A stretch of 64,000 bases of DNA from Cliona cf. orientalis (taxonomy: Eukaryota > Porifera > Demospongiae > Clionaida > Clionaidae), in contig OZ005690.1 in the NCBI GenBank assembly GCA_963930775.1, positions 8,912,225 to 8,976,224 of the forward strand, read 5' to 3'. Of the stretch, positions 46,053 through 57,700 are shown piece by piece. The notes under the pieces are model-generated. The model saw only the letters and a list, made by a program, of their open reading frames with translations, made no database searches and was not told the origin of the DNA. The position numbers and the translations under genes are program-made. Numbering within the stretch: position 1 is the stretch's first letter; each line of letters starts with the position of its first letter.

Positions 46053-46516
46053 TGTGGACATGTAAATGTGCATTGTGGTTATCAGGAGCGCGCGTGATCA
46101 GTATAGCCCCGCCCACACGCACGGTTCATCATTGCGTACCTCACGGAATGCAGAAAACCACATCCATGCACATTGAGGTTGACTTTCCCCTGCCCACACA
46201 TTCAAATTTTACGCTGTGTCTACTTTCACGAAATATTTCAAATTGGTCCCCCGCGCTAAGTGGTCCCCCGGACTGTTAATTTCCGCCATGACACCGGCAT
46301 TTATACGGCTACTTTTTTTTCGGATTGATCGTGTAGTGCTAGTCAGTTATTCAATCATGAGACTGCCACTGAATATTTGAGGTGAGTAGCAATGAAGTAC
46401 AAAGTCACTTTGTTGAGTATCATTGTCCGTGCGTGCATCATGGCGTGTGTGTACGAGCGGGAGGTGACCGGAAGCGATTCGACCCAAGCAAATATAGGTT
46501 ATAGCACGAGAGCGAG
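46053..46516. other. Upstream region of the kelch-kinase copy
   Basis: No recognisable core promoter. The stretch is moderately GC-rich near 46080-46130 and A/T-rich further up. Confidence 0.3.
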
Positions 46517-46577
46517 GACAGTTCAGTGATTTATTGACCGAGGGCGAAGCCCGAGGTCAATAAGCCACGGAACTGTC
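46517..46577. other. Long imperfect hairpin around GAGGGCGAAGCCCGAGG
   Basis: GACAGTTC...GTG...TTATTGACC-GAGGGC pairs with GCCC-GAGGTCAATAA...CAC-GAACTGTC. The core GGGC-GAA-GCCC is a perfect stem. Similar GAGCGAAGCGAG palindromes appear at about 16506 and 48667. A further inverted pair (GTAGTACTGAA at 46605 and TTCAGTACTAC at 46807) encloses about 200 bp just downstream. Confidence 0.65.
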
Positions 46578-47038
46578 GAGATCGAGTACTATAACCGATT
46601 TGTAGTACTGAACTACAAGGTGCAAACCACAGCTAGTGTACATAGCTACAAGATGCTTTCCCTCAGCTGCTACCCGCAGGATAATAACAAGTCAGGTATA
46701 TGCCTTGCAGGAGTTATTGTCCTGTGGGTTTAGTTATAGTCCTGCGGGGAGGGCAGTTGGGTGGTAAGCGATTTTAGCTGTTGTCGGCATCCTTTGATTT
46801 GTATGGCTTCAGTACTACAAAACCATTTACTTCTAGGCATTGCTGGACTGATACGGCTGACTATGGCGCCAGCAGCGACTAAAGTGAGCTGCTGGGGCCA
46901 TAGTCAGCCGAGTCAGTCACCAGGGGAGAATTAGACTAAATTGTCCACTTACAAATGGCTGCGGCCTGGAGAATCACAAAGGGGTGACACGTGCACTCTG
47001 GAGTCAATGTTGCCAAGGGCTTATAGACCCCAAAGGTA

Positions 47039-48225
47039 CAGTGGCCCAGAAGTGCACTCGTTTTGGTCCTCAACTCAATCCTGATTCTGATTCTCCAACT
47101 TGATTTTGATTTTTAATTTTGATTCTGATTCTCTGACTTGATTCTTATTTGTAAGTGGATTCTGATTCTCTAACTTGATTTTTATTCTACAAGCTAGTGG
47201 TGACTCAAAACAATAGCTATCTGTCCTTTCAGAATGGCAGCTGGATTAGGGCCACAAGCAGCGTAAGGGTGCATCTCTCTCCCAACCCCCACCTCCCCTC
47301 CTCCCCCCCCCCCCCCCCCCCCCAGCCCTCCCCTTCAGTCAGTAGCCAACTTTGGGTTACTAGTGGTGATGAAAATCATCTCAGGTGTGGGGCGAGCCTT
47401 CATACCAGTCAAAAGATTCATTCGAGGAGTCATCATGCATGCTCATGGTATAGACTACCATCATGATCGCATGCATGCCATCGGCGGCACGGGGCTGGTG
47501 CAGTGGCATCTCTAGGTAGTTTCTCTACCTGGGTGCAACTAAACAAAGAAAGTGAATGCACAAGGATAATAGATATTTACAACAGCATAACATTTCCTAC
47601 TAAGAGGTATACTATTCCATGTAAACAGTCTTGTTACTGTCTACGGAAAAAGAATGTACCATGAGTGGGTTAACATCTTATTAATTGCATGCATGTACGT
47701 CATTGAAATACATTAGATATCTTGCTTTGCTAAAAACCAGTAGCTAATGGGCTTTTCCGTTTAATAGGCAAGCACCCCCCCCCCCCCCCCATTGAGGATT
47801 CCCGATTGACAATTACGTCCAGAGGGGGCTTTTTTAAACAATTTAATGAGTTTCTCGAGGATCCGGTTGGCAATAATTAATTGGTTCTATGGGCCTCTTT
47901 TAAATAATCTTGGGGGGCATTTAAATGTTCCCTATAGCTACAGGTCCTTTAATTATTAAAAGAAAGCCCAATATGAGAATCACGTTAGAATAATCAGAAT
48001 CCACTTATAAAATCGAAGTAAGAATCTGCTAAGAATTGAATCAGAGAAATAAAATCAAAATCAAGTTAGAGAATCAGAATTAAGTCAGAGAATCAAAATC
48101 AAGTCGGAGAATCAGAATTAAAATCAAAATCAAGTTGGAGAATCAGAATCAAAATCAAACTCAAGTCGGAGAATCAGAATCAGGATGGAGTTGAGGACCA
48201 AAACGAGTGCACTTTTGGACCACCG
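47039..48225. mobile_element. 1.19-kb element with long repetitive inverted ends
   Basis: The left end CAGTGGCCCAGAAGTGCACT and right end (complement) CGGTGGTCCAAAAGTGCACT begin inverted repeats of more than 100 bp sharing CGTTTTGGTCCTCAACTC, then repeated GATTCTGATTCTC and ACTTGATTTT words. TA lies on both sides (47037-47038, 48226-48227), consistent with a TA target and CAGTG-type ends as in Tc1/mariner relatives. The interior has a C run (about 47306-47323), another at 47774-47790, and no gene. Confidence 0.72.
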
Positions 48226-48853
48226 TACAAAGGGGGAGAGGGCATGTAACTGCCCTAGTATCCTGTGTACCTAGCAAATTCAGATCAGACAGTGGTTTGT
48301 AACTAATTATAGTAACAGCTGCAGTCTAGCTTTCACTATGCATATTAAGGAGTTTTACTATTTTTAGCTTACATAATATGAATTTTGCCAGGTGCCTACT
48401 AACATGCCCTCTTCTCCTTTAGGAGTCTATTAGCCCATAGATGCTTTCCAGAAGGAGGTGATTCTATTCAATTATAAGCATTTCCTCTTGGGAGCCCTTG
48501 CGAGCGAAGCCGCAAGATAACCAACGAATTTCTTGAGCTAGCCGACTGATGAAGTCACATGATCAGGCAGGCAAGTGCGCTAGCTTGCTCATGCACACAG
48601 ATATGTAGGTAAAGGTAGTCGACGGCACATGCACAATAATATGCGGCACAGAGATAAAGGAGTGAGCGAGCGAAGCGAGCTCATTCCTTGTAGCTAATAT
48701 AGCTACCCACATCAGAGATTCCAGAGGGCCTGTCTGAGCTATAGTATAATGTGCATGCTGCTACTGACTTATAATCCATGACACGTTACTATAATAAATT
48801 TTTGCATAATATGCACACAGATATTAATTCATAGTTGATAGACATTCCCAAGA
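48226..48853. other. Non-coding stretch upstream of the membrane-receptor gene
   Basis: It contains a GAGCGAGCGAAGCGAGCTC palindrome at about 48664-48682. No recognisable core promoter; the region just before the ATG is A/T-rich. Confidence 0.4.
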
Positions 48854-51800
48854 ATGGCAGCTGCTCAACTACTCGTACTAGTATCTATTGTTGCCGTGAG
48901 TTTTCTGCCTACAGCACAGCAGAGTATCTCTGATCGATCATTTCCACCAGATATGAAAAATTATCGATATGTAATGCCAAGCAGAAGCAACTTATCTTGT
49001 AATGGCAGCAAGCCATGCCATACTCTTGAAGAATATGCCAATAATCCCGTAATGTATTTTGTCAGTGATACAATTTTTTACTTTTACCCCGGCAAGCATC
49101 AACTGAATACTAGCTTGGAACTGTGTGACATACACCACCTCCACTTTCAAGCAGTGAATAATGGTATCGTTGAAGTAAATATCACATTTGTTGAATTAGT
49201 CAATATTACCTGGATCAACTGCACCAATGTGTCTCTGAGTTCCATTAACTTTTATGTGACTGAAAATTTTACACACCTCTTTCTGTTTGAGAGTACGTCT
49301 GCTATCAGTTTATTGAATATTACCATCATAAGCAACGTGAACAGGGTAGGATGCAGTGCAGTTTTAATCAAAGACAGTGAAGCCAAGTTTGTAAACTCGA
49401 GTTTTATTGGAATCTTAGGTATATATGGTTCAGCTCTGGCTGTATATAGATCCAACGTCACTTTTTCTGGAAACAGTATGTTTGGATATAATCAAGGATT
49501 TGTTGGAGGTGCTATTTTGTCATTAAATTCCTCTTTAACGTTCGCTGGGAGGAATGCCTTTGTGAATAATGCAGTACACTTTGTGGACACAGACCCATTA
49601 ATATGTAGTTATTCTAAAACTGAGGACCTGTCACTGTATTATGGCGGTGGTGGTGCAATCGCCAGTGTTTGTTCACTCCCTAATACTAACTGCTCATTTC
49701 TTAAAATAAGTGGAAATTCTACATTTGCCAAAAACCAAGCATTTGTAACAGGAGGAGCTATCATAACAGATTATTCTTCCCTCATATTTAGAGGCCTAGT
49801 GAATTTTATTGATAACTCTGTTGATCATATTCATGGAGGAGCTTTAGCAATATTTGGATTATCGGATTATCGGAGGTGATGTTTGTGGTTGAACGAGTAT
49901 CTTTCAGTAATAATAGTGCTCCATATGGTGGCGCATTGATGGTCACAGGGGCAGCTGTTTTCTTTGATGGCATTGATAAGTCTCAGAACAGCACAGAGTT
50001 CATTGAAAACTCAGCTACAGTTGGAGGCGCTATTGAATGTATTAACTGTGCACTCACTTTTAAAAGCAATACGATATTTACTGAAAACACAGCACATCGT
50101 GGTGGTGCAGTACATCTTAGTAATGATGACTTATCACGACCAGTACTACTTACTGTGTATACTAATTACACTCTATACTTCATATGGAATCATGCGGATA
50201 CTACTGGCGGTGCTCTACAAGTTGAACATCCCACTGCTTGCTATTCTTCAACCAAATGTTTTATATCATTTGCAACTGCTTCATCTGATTATAGCAATGA
50301 GAATGCATCACTCATATTTATTAATAATTCGGCTGGACAGGAAGGTACTGTGTTATATGGAGGAGAATTAAATAATTGTTTACTTTATTGTCCTGGAAAT
50401 GACACTGACTGTAAATTGAATACACATGGCAAGCAAATCCATAGTGCAATGGAAGTGTTTATGAATAAGTCTCACATCATCTCAGAAGGAAATGTATCTG
50501 ATATTTCTTCAACAACTGTGCGCATTTGTATTTGTGATGAACACCATGTACAAGACTGTAATGTGAATGATATTGGTGTGCCTGGTAAGCTATTCCCCGG
50601 ACAGCTTTTCAATATTACAATTGTGGGATTGGGACAAGGAAACCACCCTGTGTCATCAACAATTATGACCCAAATAGCTATTGAGGAGAACTATAACTTA
50701 ACTCTCATTCCAGCAACTCAGTGGATAGATTCTACATGCACTACACTATATTATCGAGCATATTTGAGTGAATCCAATAAAGATGCACAAAGCTTCAAAC
50801 TCTATTATGACAATCCATGTCAGAGTTTAGTTGATGGAGTAAAAGTAGATTTATATTTCAAATCCTGCCCTTCTGGTTTTGTTCATCGGGGTCAAAAATG
50901 TGATTGTGATGAGTGGCTTTTAAAATTGACTCAAAATTGCTACATTGACAATCTATCAGTTGAACGTAACAAGAACAACTTCTGGATTTCCCTGGACAGC
51001 AACAGAACTGGATTACTTCTCACTCGCTTTGGCTGTCCACTGGATTTTTGCAAACTCCCCCCTACAAATGTGACACTTGATGACCATAATTCACGATCAC
51101 TGTGTGATTTTAACCGTAGTGGAGTTCTGTGTGGCTCCTGTATGGATTCCTTAAGTCTAGCTTTGGGTAGCTTGCACTGTATCACTTGCAGTAATTTCTA
51201 CATTTTATTAGTCATTCCCTTTGCGCTGGCTGGAGTAGCACTTGTAGCTATTATTCTTCTGCTGCGCCTTACTGTTGATGTCGGCACAATCAATGGACTA
51301 CTCTTTTTTGCTAATATCATTCAAGCGAATCGCCAAGCTTTCTTCCCACGCTCTATCAACTTTTTCACTGTCTTTATATCATGGCTAAACCTTGATCTTG
51401 GTATAGAGACCTGTTTCTGTGATGGTCTCACTTTCTATGAGTACTCATGGCTGCAATTCTTGTTCCCATTTTATATCTGGTTTCTAATCTCCGTAATCAT
51501 AGTTGTTTCGCACTACTCACTAACTGTAGCCAGGTACCTTGGTAATTTCAACCCAGTAGCAGTCCTTGCAACCCTCTTACTGATGTCGTATGGTAAGATT
51601 CTTCAGGCCATCATCACTCCACTATCGTGGGGTCACCTAACTCACATATACACGGACACAGTTGAACACAGTGACTGTCATGCTATCTGGTTGTACGATG
51701 GAAACATAGGCTTCTTCACGGATCCTGGTCTCATTGTGCTAGCTGTATTTGCCATCCTTGTACTACTCTGTCTGTTTCTACCATACACTTTAATTCTACT

Positions 51801-52425
51801 CTTTGGTCATTATCTTCAGGCCTATTCACATCGGATTAGAGTTTTCTCATGGATCAACAAAATCAAACCGTTTATCGATGCTTACCATGCCCCTTATAGG
51901 AGCAATGGTCGCCACTGGACTGGACTACTCCTGGTTACAAGGGGTGGCTTGTTTATCATATTTGCTGTAAATGCAGTAGGAAGTGACAATTTTAACATCT
52001 TAGCAATCTCATCGGTGGTAATTGCTCTGCTTTCAATAAAGGGCAGAGTGTATGAAAATCATTACAAGGAGGCACTAGAATCCTCGTTTCTTTTAAATTT
52101 GGGTATTCTTTCAGTGGCAACATTTTATGTCAGAGAAAATGACCTTGGAAATGCTAGCCAGGCACTTCTTTCAGGCCTGTCAGTTGGAGTTGCTTTTGTA
52201 ACCTTTCTTGGTATCCTTCTGTTTCATGTCTTTCGTCAAATTAAAAGAATGAAGATGTGGCCCATTAAAGCTAATGAGAGAACTTTTGTAACAGTTGAGA
52301 ATGGAAATGATAGGCCAAGTGGTCCGCAAAAGCGTAAAGTTGAATTCACATGCAGTGCAGCTCAACTTCGAGAATCTTTACTGGAGTCTAAGCTCAGTAG
52401 TGTGAATAACTATGGCACTTATTGA
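48854..52425 (+). CDS. Beta-helix, multi-pass membrane protein, split by frameshift
   Basis: Frame one (48854-49879, 341 codons) opens with a signal peptide (MAAAQLLVLVSIVAVSFLPT). It has Asn-glycosylation sites and GGAI/GGAL plus FxxNxA repeats typical of Pmp-like right-handed beta-helices. Frame two (49876-52425) continues the same repeats (APYGGAL, ATVGGAI, AHRGGAV). It then has a Cys-rich segment (CPSGF...CDC...C) and, from about 51196, seven to eight hydrophobic helices starting FYILLVIPFALAGVALV, and a basic cytoplasmic tail (RQIKRMKMWP). The two frames differ only by a tandem 8-bp duplication at 49856-49871. This is a large family in sponges and cnidarians; function unknown, with a surface-receptor role inferred. 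No introns are seen. With the break, only the truncated secreted part would be made unless the duplication is polymorphic or an error. Confidence 0.8.
49856..49871 (+). repeat. 8-bp tandem duplication (GGATTATC x2) breaking the frame
   Basis: GGATTATC occurs twice with no spacer. It is exactly the length that shifts the frame between the two halves of the membrane-receptor gene; with a single copy both halves read in one frame through GLSEVMF. Confidence 0.9.
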
Positions 52426-52565
52426 TATCATTAAACTAGCTATACTGCCTGCATCATAATAATATAATAATTATGTGAGGTGTTGTTAAAGGGTGCTTAA
52501 TGATGATAGTTACAATAATATTAAGACTAGTGTATTGAATCTGTATTACAGTGTTATAATAATGT

Positions 52566-52935
52566 AAAAAAAAAGCAATGCAATTGAAGGATAAAATTGA
52601 GATGGTAGGGCCAAAAAGTACACAAACAAGATTTGTAAGGATAATCACATCAATTATACAATCATCCCTAGCTACACTCGCTCCTCTCAATTATCATGCA
52701 CCTATATTGATGGTGACCCATTGGTTCTTAATTGAGTCTTCTTTGCATGTGGGAGAAATTCGCCTCTATGGGTGGCGGGGGGGGGGGGGGGTGGTGGTTA
52801 TTCCCCCAACTACTAATGCAAGTGTAGGGATGTATAGTGGACGCGATTAGCTATCTGCTACAAATCTTAATTTTCAGTGTACTTTTTGGCCCTATCATCC
52901 CTACTTCATCCTTCAATTTCATTGTTTTTTATATA
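52566..52935. mobile_element. Inverted-repeat (MITE) family G, complete copy
   Basis: The left arm starts near AAGCAATGCAATTGAAGGAT and the right arm, on the complement, AAACAATGAAATTGAAGGAT. Both continue through TAGGGCCAAAAAGTACAC and the AAGATTTGTA and TATACATCCCTA blocks. A G run (52778-52792) lies in the loop. The arms are more than 100 bp. Partial copies: 24105-24440, 33783-33835 and 62612-62722. Confidence 0.75.
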
Positions 52936-54766
52936 CATTGTAGCTAGCTATTCCCTTCATGGAATAAGAACACAAAAGAACTCCAACATTCTAATTATAG
53001 TGAATATATTATCAGAAGCAATATTAAAGCAATCCATCTGTAATCAATATTATAATTTATTATGTGTCCAAACGTTTCTGGGGGCTCATGAAAATTGGAC
53101 TAGCATTGAAGTGTAGAATTGTAGTACATCAAACATCAGATCATCTGATGGACATAATATTGTATCATTAAGATGCACCTATAGCCTTACCATTCTATAA
53201 TATTGGCTTTACTGAAATTAATTTTTATCTACTTTGAGTGTTTACTAAACAATGATAAGAGACAGAATAGAATATTAGCTCATAATATGAATGGATAGGA
53301 GTGCAGAACCCTCACCACTATACATGCATGCATATAACATGGCTCACTGTGTTCAATATATTATATATATCAGGAGTATTGAACTACATACCCTGCATCT
53401 GGTACTACTGAACTCTCCTCATCCCCCACATTATCAATGTGTGCAACATTGTAAACGTGGGAGTGGCCTGCCACTACTGAACTACATACCCTGCACCTAA
53501 ACAGGATTCTGGTACTGTTTTCTTCAGAGTCCTGCAATGATCTAAGAGTTGAGTCGAGGGGACTATTCTAATAAACCACGTACAGGCCATAGTCTAAGTG
53601 ACTTGTACTATGGCCACCAACACCTTGTACCTACCCATGGTATAACTGCCCAACTGTGGTATAACTTCCCAGTTATACCACAGCCATGCAGCTATACCAT
53701 GACCTAGCGGTTACTACTGTCTAAACTATGCTATTAGCTGTATAGACTAGCTACAGGTGGTGCCTTTGATCTTTAGCCTAACCATAGTACATGTGGAGTA
53801 TAAATGACATTGTGATACAACTTGTAATATTAGGCTAGATATTTGGGGGGGGCTCTCCTTCCTTAAACTTAAGGGGGGCTGCAGCCCCCCTTGCCCCTCT
53901 GGTTCCTACGCCCCTGCACATCTTGTGTGGCATGCATTATGAACTGCATGGCATGATGATCACAATATCATATGTAATACTTGCATTGAGTCAGACTTTA
54001 ATTATCACTGAGCTACATAATATTATATGCATGCATGTTCATGCTAGAGCATGTACAGCCAGATGTAGCACATGTATATAGCTATTAAATGGCCAATTTC
54101 AATTGTGCTAATGACCAGCCAATACTTTCAGTACAAGAGCCTCCGGATAGCTAATACAAGCTATCAAAAAAGAGAAAAAGAGAGAAGCACAAAGCCCTTC
54201 CACCTTTTGCACATGCATCTTATGCAATCCAGTTGAGAATACGAGGGGTGTGACCTGCGTATGTACGTAGCTAGCTAGAGTGATACCAAGTATACTATGG
54301 GCTGGCTGAGCTACTGGACAGCTCAGAAGCCACTTGCTGAACACTCTCATTGACTCTGAGACTCAGAATACATAACCAGCTCTCTTCAGAAAGCAAATCT
54401 ACAGCAGCAACATTGAAATTGGGTCAGACCAGTAGTCCAGTCCACCGATTGTATACAGCCATATTTGATGGTTGTTTTCCCAGTGGTATATATGCAGCCA
54501 ACATGCATACTGACCACAATTGCACGTCTTTCTATTACATTTTTCCACTCTTATATTGAACTATTTCTTGAGCTAATAAACATTGTCACTCTTATAGCTA
54601 CTTAAAAGGGTCAAGGACATTGAAATAATATGAGTTCAAGTAGCTAACACTATAATACTAGTTTGGTTCATTGTGCTATAATTCTATATAAGGAATAGTT
54701 ATAGCTAAATGAAAGTACCTCTATGTTCGAATTCAAGTTAACAATTATTGACCCCTGCAAATTAGT
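52936..54766. other. Non-coding stretch between the receptor and MACPF genes
   Basis: It contains nested hairpins at 53636-53701 and a G/C-run unit with a GGGGGGCTGCAGCCCCCC palindrome at about 53873-53890. A direct repeat GAACTACATACCCTGCA occurs at 53379-53395 and 53480-53496. Otherwise unremarkable. Confidence 0.5.
53636..53701. other. Nested inverted repeats (GGTATAACTG)
   Basis: A perfect 13-bp stem (53654-53666 with 53671-53683, CTGTGGTATAACT, loop TCCC) lies inside an outer imperfect pair (CATGGTATAACTGC with GCAGCTATACCATG). Confidence 0.85.
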
Positions 54767-57700
54767 TCAAGGTTTGTAGTCCAAATTGACATCTCCAAAG
54801 AGAACAAGATCTTGGGCTAGGTAGATAGTCTCTAGGTTCATTACTTTTTTCCCTGGAAAAAGCAGATTACTGACAGCAAACACAGATACATTTAACATAT
54901 CCACATGGATTTCCTTCAGGTTGTTCTTCAAGGAATCCCCAACTTCCTGTCCTTCTTGAGTCATATCAGATGCAACATCACCACCCATAGCGTCCACAAA
55001 CTTTTGCCATCCACCCTCTTTTGGTGGGCTGAATTTCACCTTAACGGGAGCATCAAAAGGTTCAAAGGTAATGACACTGCTATCAGGGTCAAGTGAAACC
55101 TTTAGTGGAGCTTCATCATTTGCAGCTATAGACATTGGCATGGAGGCATTGTCATATACCCACTGACAATTGCTCTGCTCACATATGTCACAACAAACCA
55201 AATGCCGATAAGTGTACTCTTGACTCCAATTTTCATTCCAAGAAAGCCTCAATTTATAACCTTCTTTAGCCACTGACATTTGAAAGCCATCCGTGCTAAC
55301 TGAAATCTTACCAACGTTGATAGTACCAGATCCATTTATCACATAGGGATCATCATATGGCCGACTTGAGGATGCACTTGCAGCATTTGTAAGTTGTTTC
55401 TGTATTTCAGGCAGTACAAAGTGCTCAATAAGCACCTTGTTTGAAATGATCAGAGTGGAAGTCCTATTGATTGGTAAGGGGTTAGCACTTAGCTTAAGGT
55501 CCTCTTGCTCTCCAGGATCTGAGTCACTGGCATTTGTTTTTATAAACATTAAGAGCACCCCACTTGAGCTACCTTTGGGTACACTTGTGGAAAACAAAAA
55601 TAGTGTTGGCTGCAGAGCAGGTGGGGTGTTATCAGTGTTAAATTTAACAGTTCCAAGGGTGTAATTGTAGTCAGCCAATTCCGTTCTGAAGTAGTCTCTA
55701 ATGGCATCATTCAATTTATCATTAATTTCAGGGTCTATGCCGAACTTTACATCAAAGACTCCCTTTCCAAGGTTGATGATGACATCATGTTGGTTGGTAA
55801 CCACACCTGTTAATTTGGAGAGTTGCATTAGGCCCTCAATTTTTGGGGATTCAGGGACAGATGTTGTGTTGGTCGTATTTGATAAAACATCTCCCTCCAC
55901 AGTATAAATGTGTGTGGTAGTCAATTTCCCGTCACTAAAAGAAGTTACTGTCGTATCATTTGTTATAACACCTCCAGTCTTATTATCAAATGCAAAAGCT
56001 GCCTCCACTACAGCACCTTCAACAAACACCATTGTGAGGTTTGCCATGTTTGGTTGATTGTTGATGAATGATATAAGTGGAGGTCCCACAGTGCCATCAA
56101 ATTCAGTGCCTGCATAGTAAGTTGAAGTGTTTTGTGATGTAGAAGTTGTATGAATATGATACACAAGACTAGACTCTTCTTCATCGTACATTTCTTTAAA
56201 TAGCTCAGTAATCTTCTCAGCATCTACACAACTCACAACATCCCAGCCATATGTCATTGGAGCACCTGACATTATTGATACCAGTTTTGTTTCATTGTAT
56301 GTGTCTGTCTCTTCATCATCAACATCAGACCAGGCTGTACTGTAGTGCTCAGTAAAAAAGTCAGTCTCGACGGAATTGGCATCATGTCTGATTACATTTA
56401 CACGGAAATGGAGTTGGACTGACATAACCATGGACAGATTGTGGATGCCCTCGTTCTCCATTGCATCGGGAGGAGTTTGTATGGTCCACTTTGTGAATGG
56501 TGTTAAGAGGTTGTAGGTTTCCAAGTCCTCTCCTATTATTCTATTGCCTTCTACAATTGCTCCAGTGTCAATTTCGTAGACAAATGGGTACACGTGAGGA
56601 TAAGTAGTGAAATTGAGTGTTTCTCTATCCAGACCACGGTCATTAATAAGACTATTTCCAGCTGTGACCTTTACATAAAGTTGACTTCCATTTGTTTGGA
56701 TGTAATCAATGTATGCCTGTACTTCTGTGACTCTCACACGCACGTATGGATAGAAGGTTTTCTCACTCAGCTTAATTTGGACATCAAAACCTGCACCAAT
56801 CAGTGCATCAAAGGGGACATGTGATATAGTAATATTTCTTAGCTCTTCCAGCTCATGTGGAGGTGGCGAAAATTTACTAAAAGCATTCAGGGCCTTGTAT
56901 GCTCGAGAGGCAATCGCATCCTTGACAGAGAGGATGTCATATCGAGTGAGGGGTGTGGGCTTCTGTAGGGTGTAGTACTGCAATGCACCGTCTTGATCTT
57001 GCATCACATCCATCACTCTCATCAGAATGCGGTCTTGGCTGGATTGCAGGAATGTGCCAAGCTGAAAAAGATCAGTATTCATAGCCTCTTCAGTAGGAAG
57101 ATCTGTCTGATCCATTTGTTTATCCAACTCACCAAGTCTTTTCGCTTGGTCGCTGTGAATATACTTTTGCATTGCATTTGTCGCGATAGCATACTGCAGT
57201 TGGCAAATTTGTTCAGACGTAGCGGTGTACTGTCGTCCGATAGCTGAATACATTTTGGCTTCTCTCTCAAAACTAGCAGCCTGTGGTACTGGCACTCGAG
57301 ACATTTGAACACCTACATCATGGTCAAACGCAATCCAGTCTAGTTCAGTGGGATACACACTGGCCTCATCTTTGTATGGAAGGTTTTTCAAGCTATCAAG
57401 AGCACTGTTGATGGCCGGTGGTCCACTGAGTGCACCCTCCAATAGTTTAGCAAAGGCTTCTATGGCTTGTATAGTTTTTTTGACCTTAGTAACTGCTTTT
57501 ATCAAACCTTTTAAATCTTCAGGTACTTTGAATTCCTGATCTGTGAAGAGATCTACACATGTCATTGCAACATTTACTGCTGCGTTAAACAAATCTTCAG
57601 CCACTTTGTTTTTCATGGCCTCTTCAAGTTTTTGTTCTTCTACTTGTAAAGTGTACGCCTGCTTATTCAACTGTGCAAATAAGTTATTCTGTTGCTTGAG

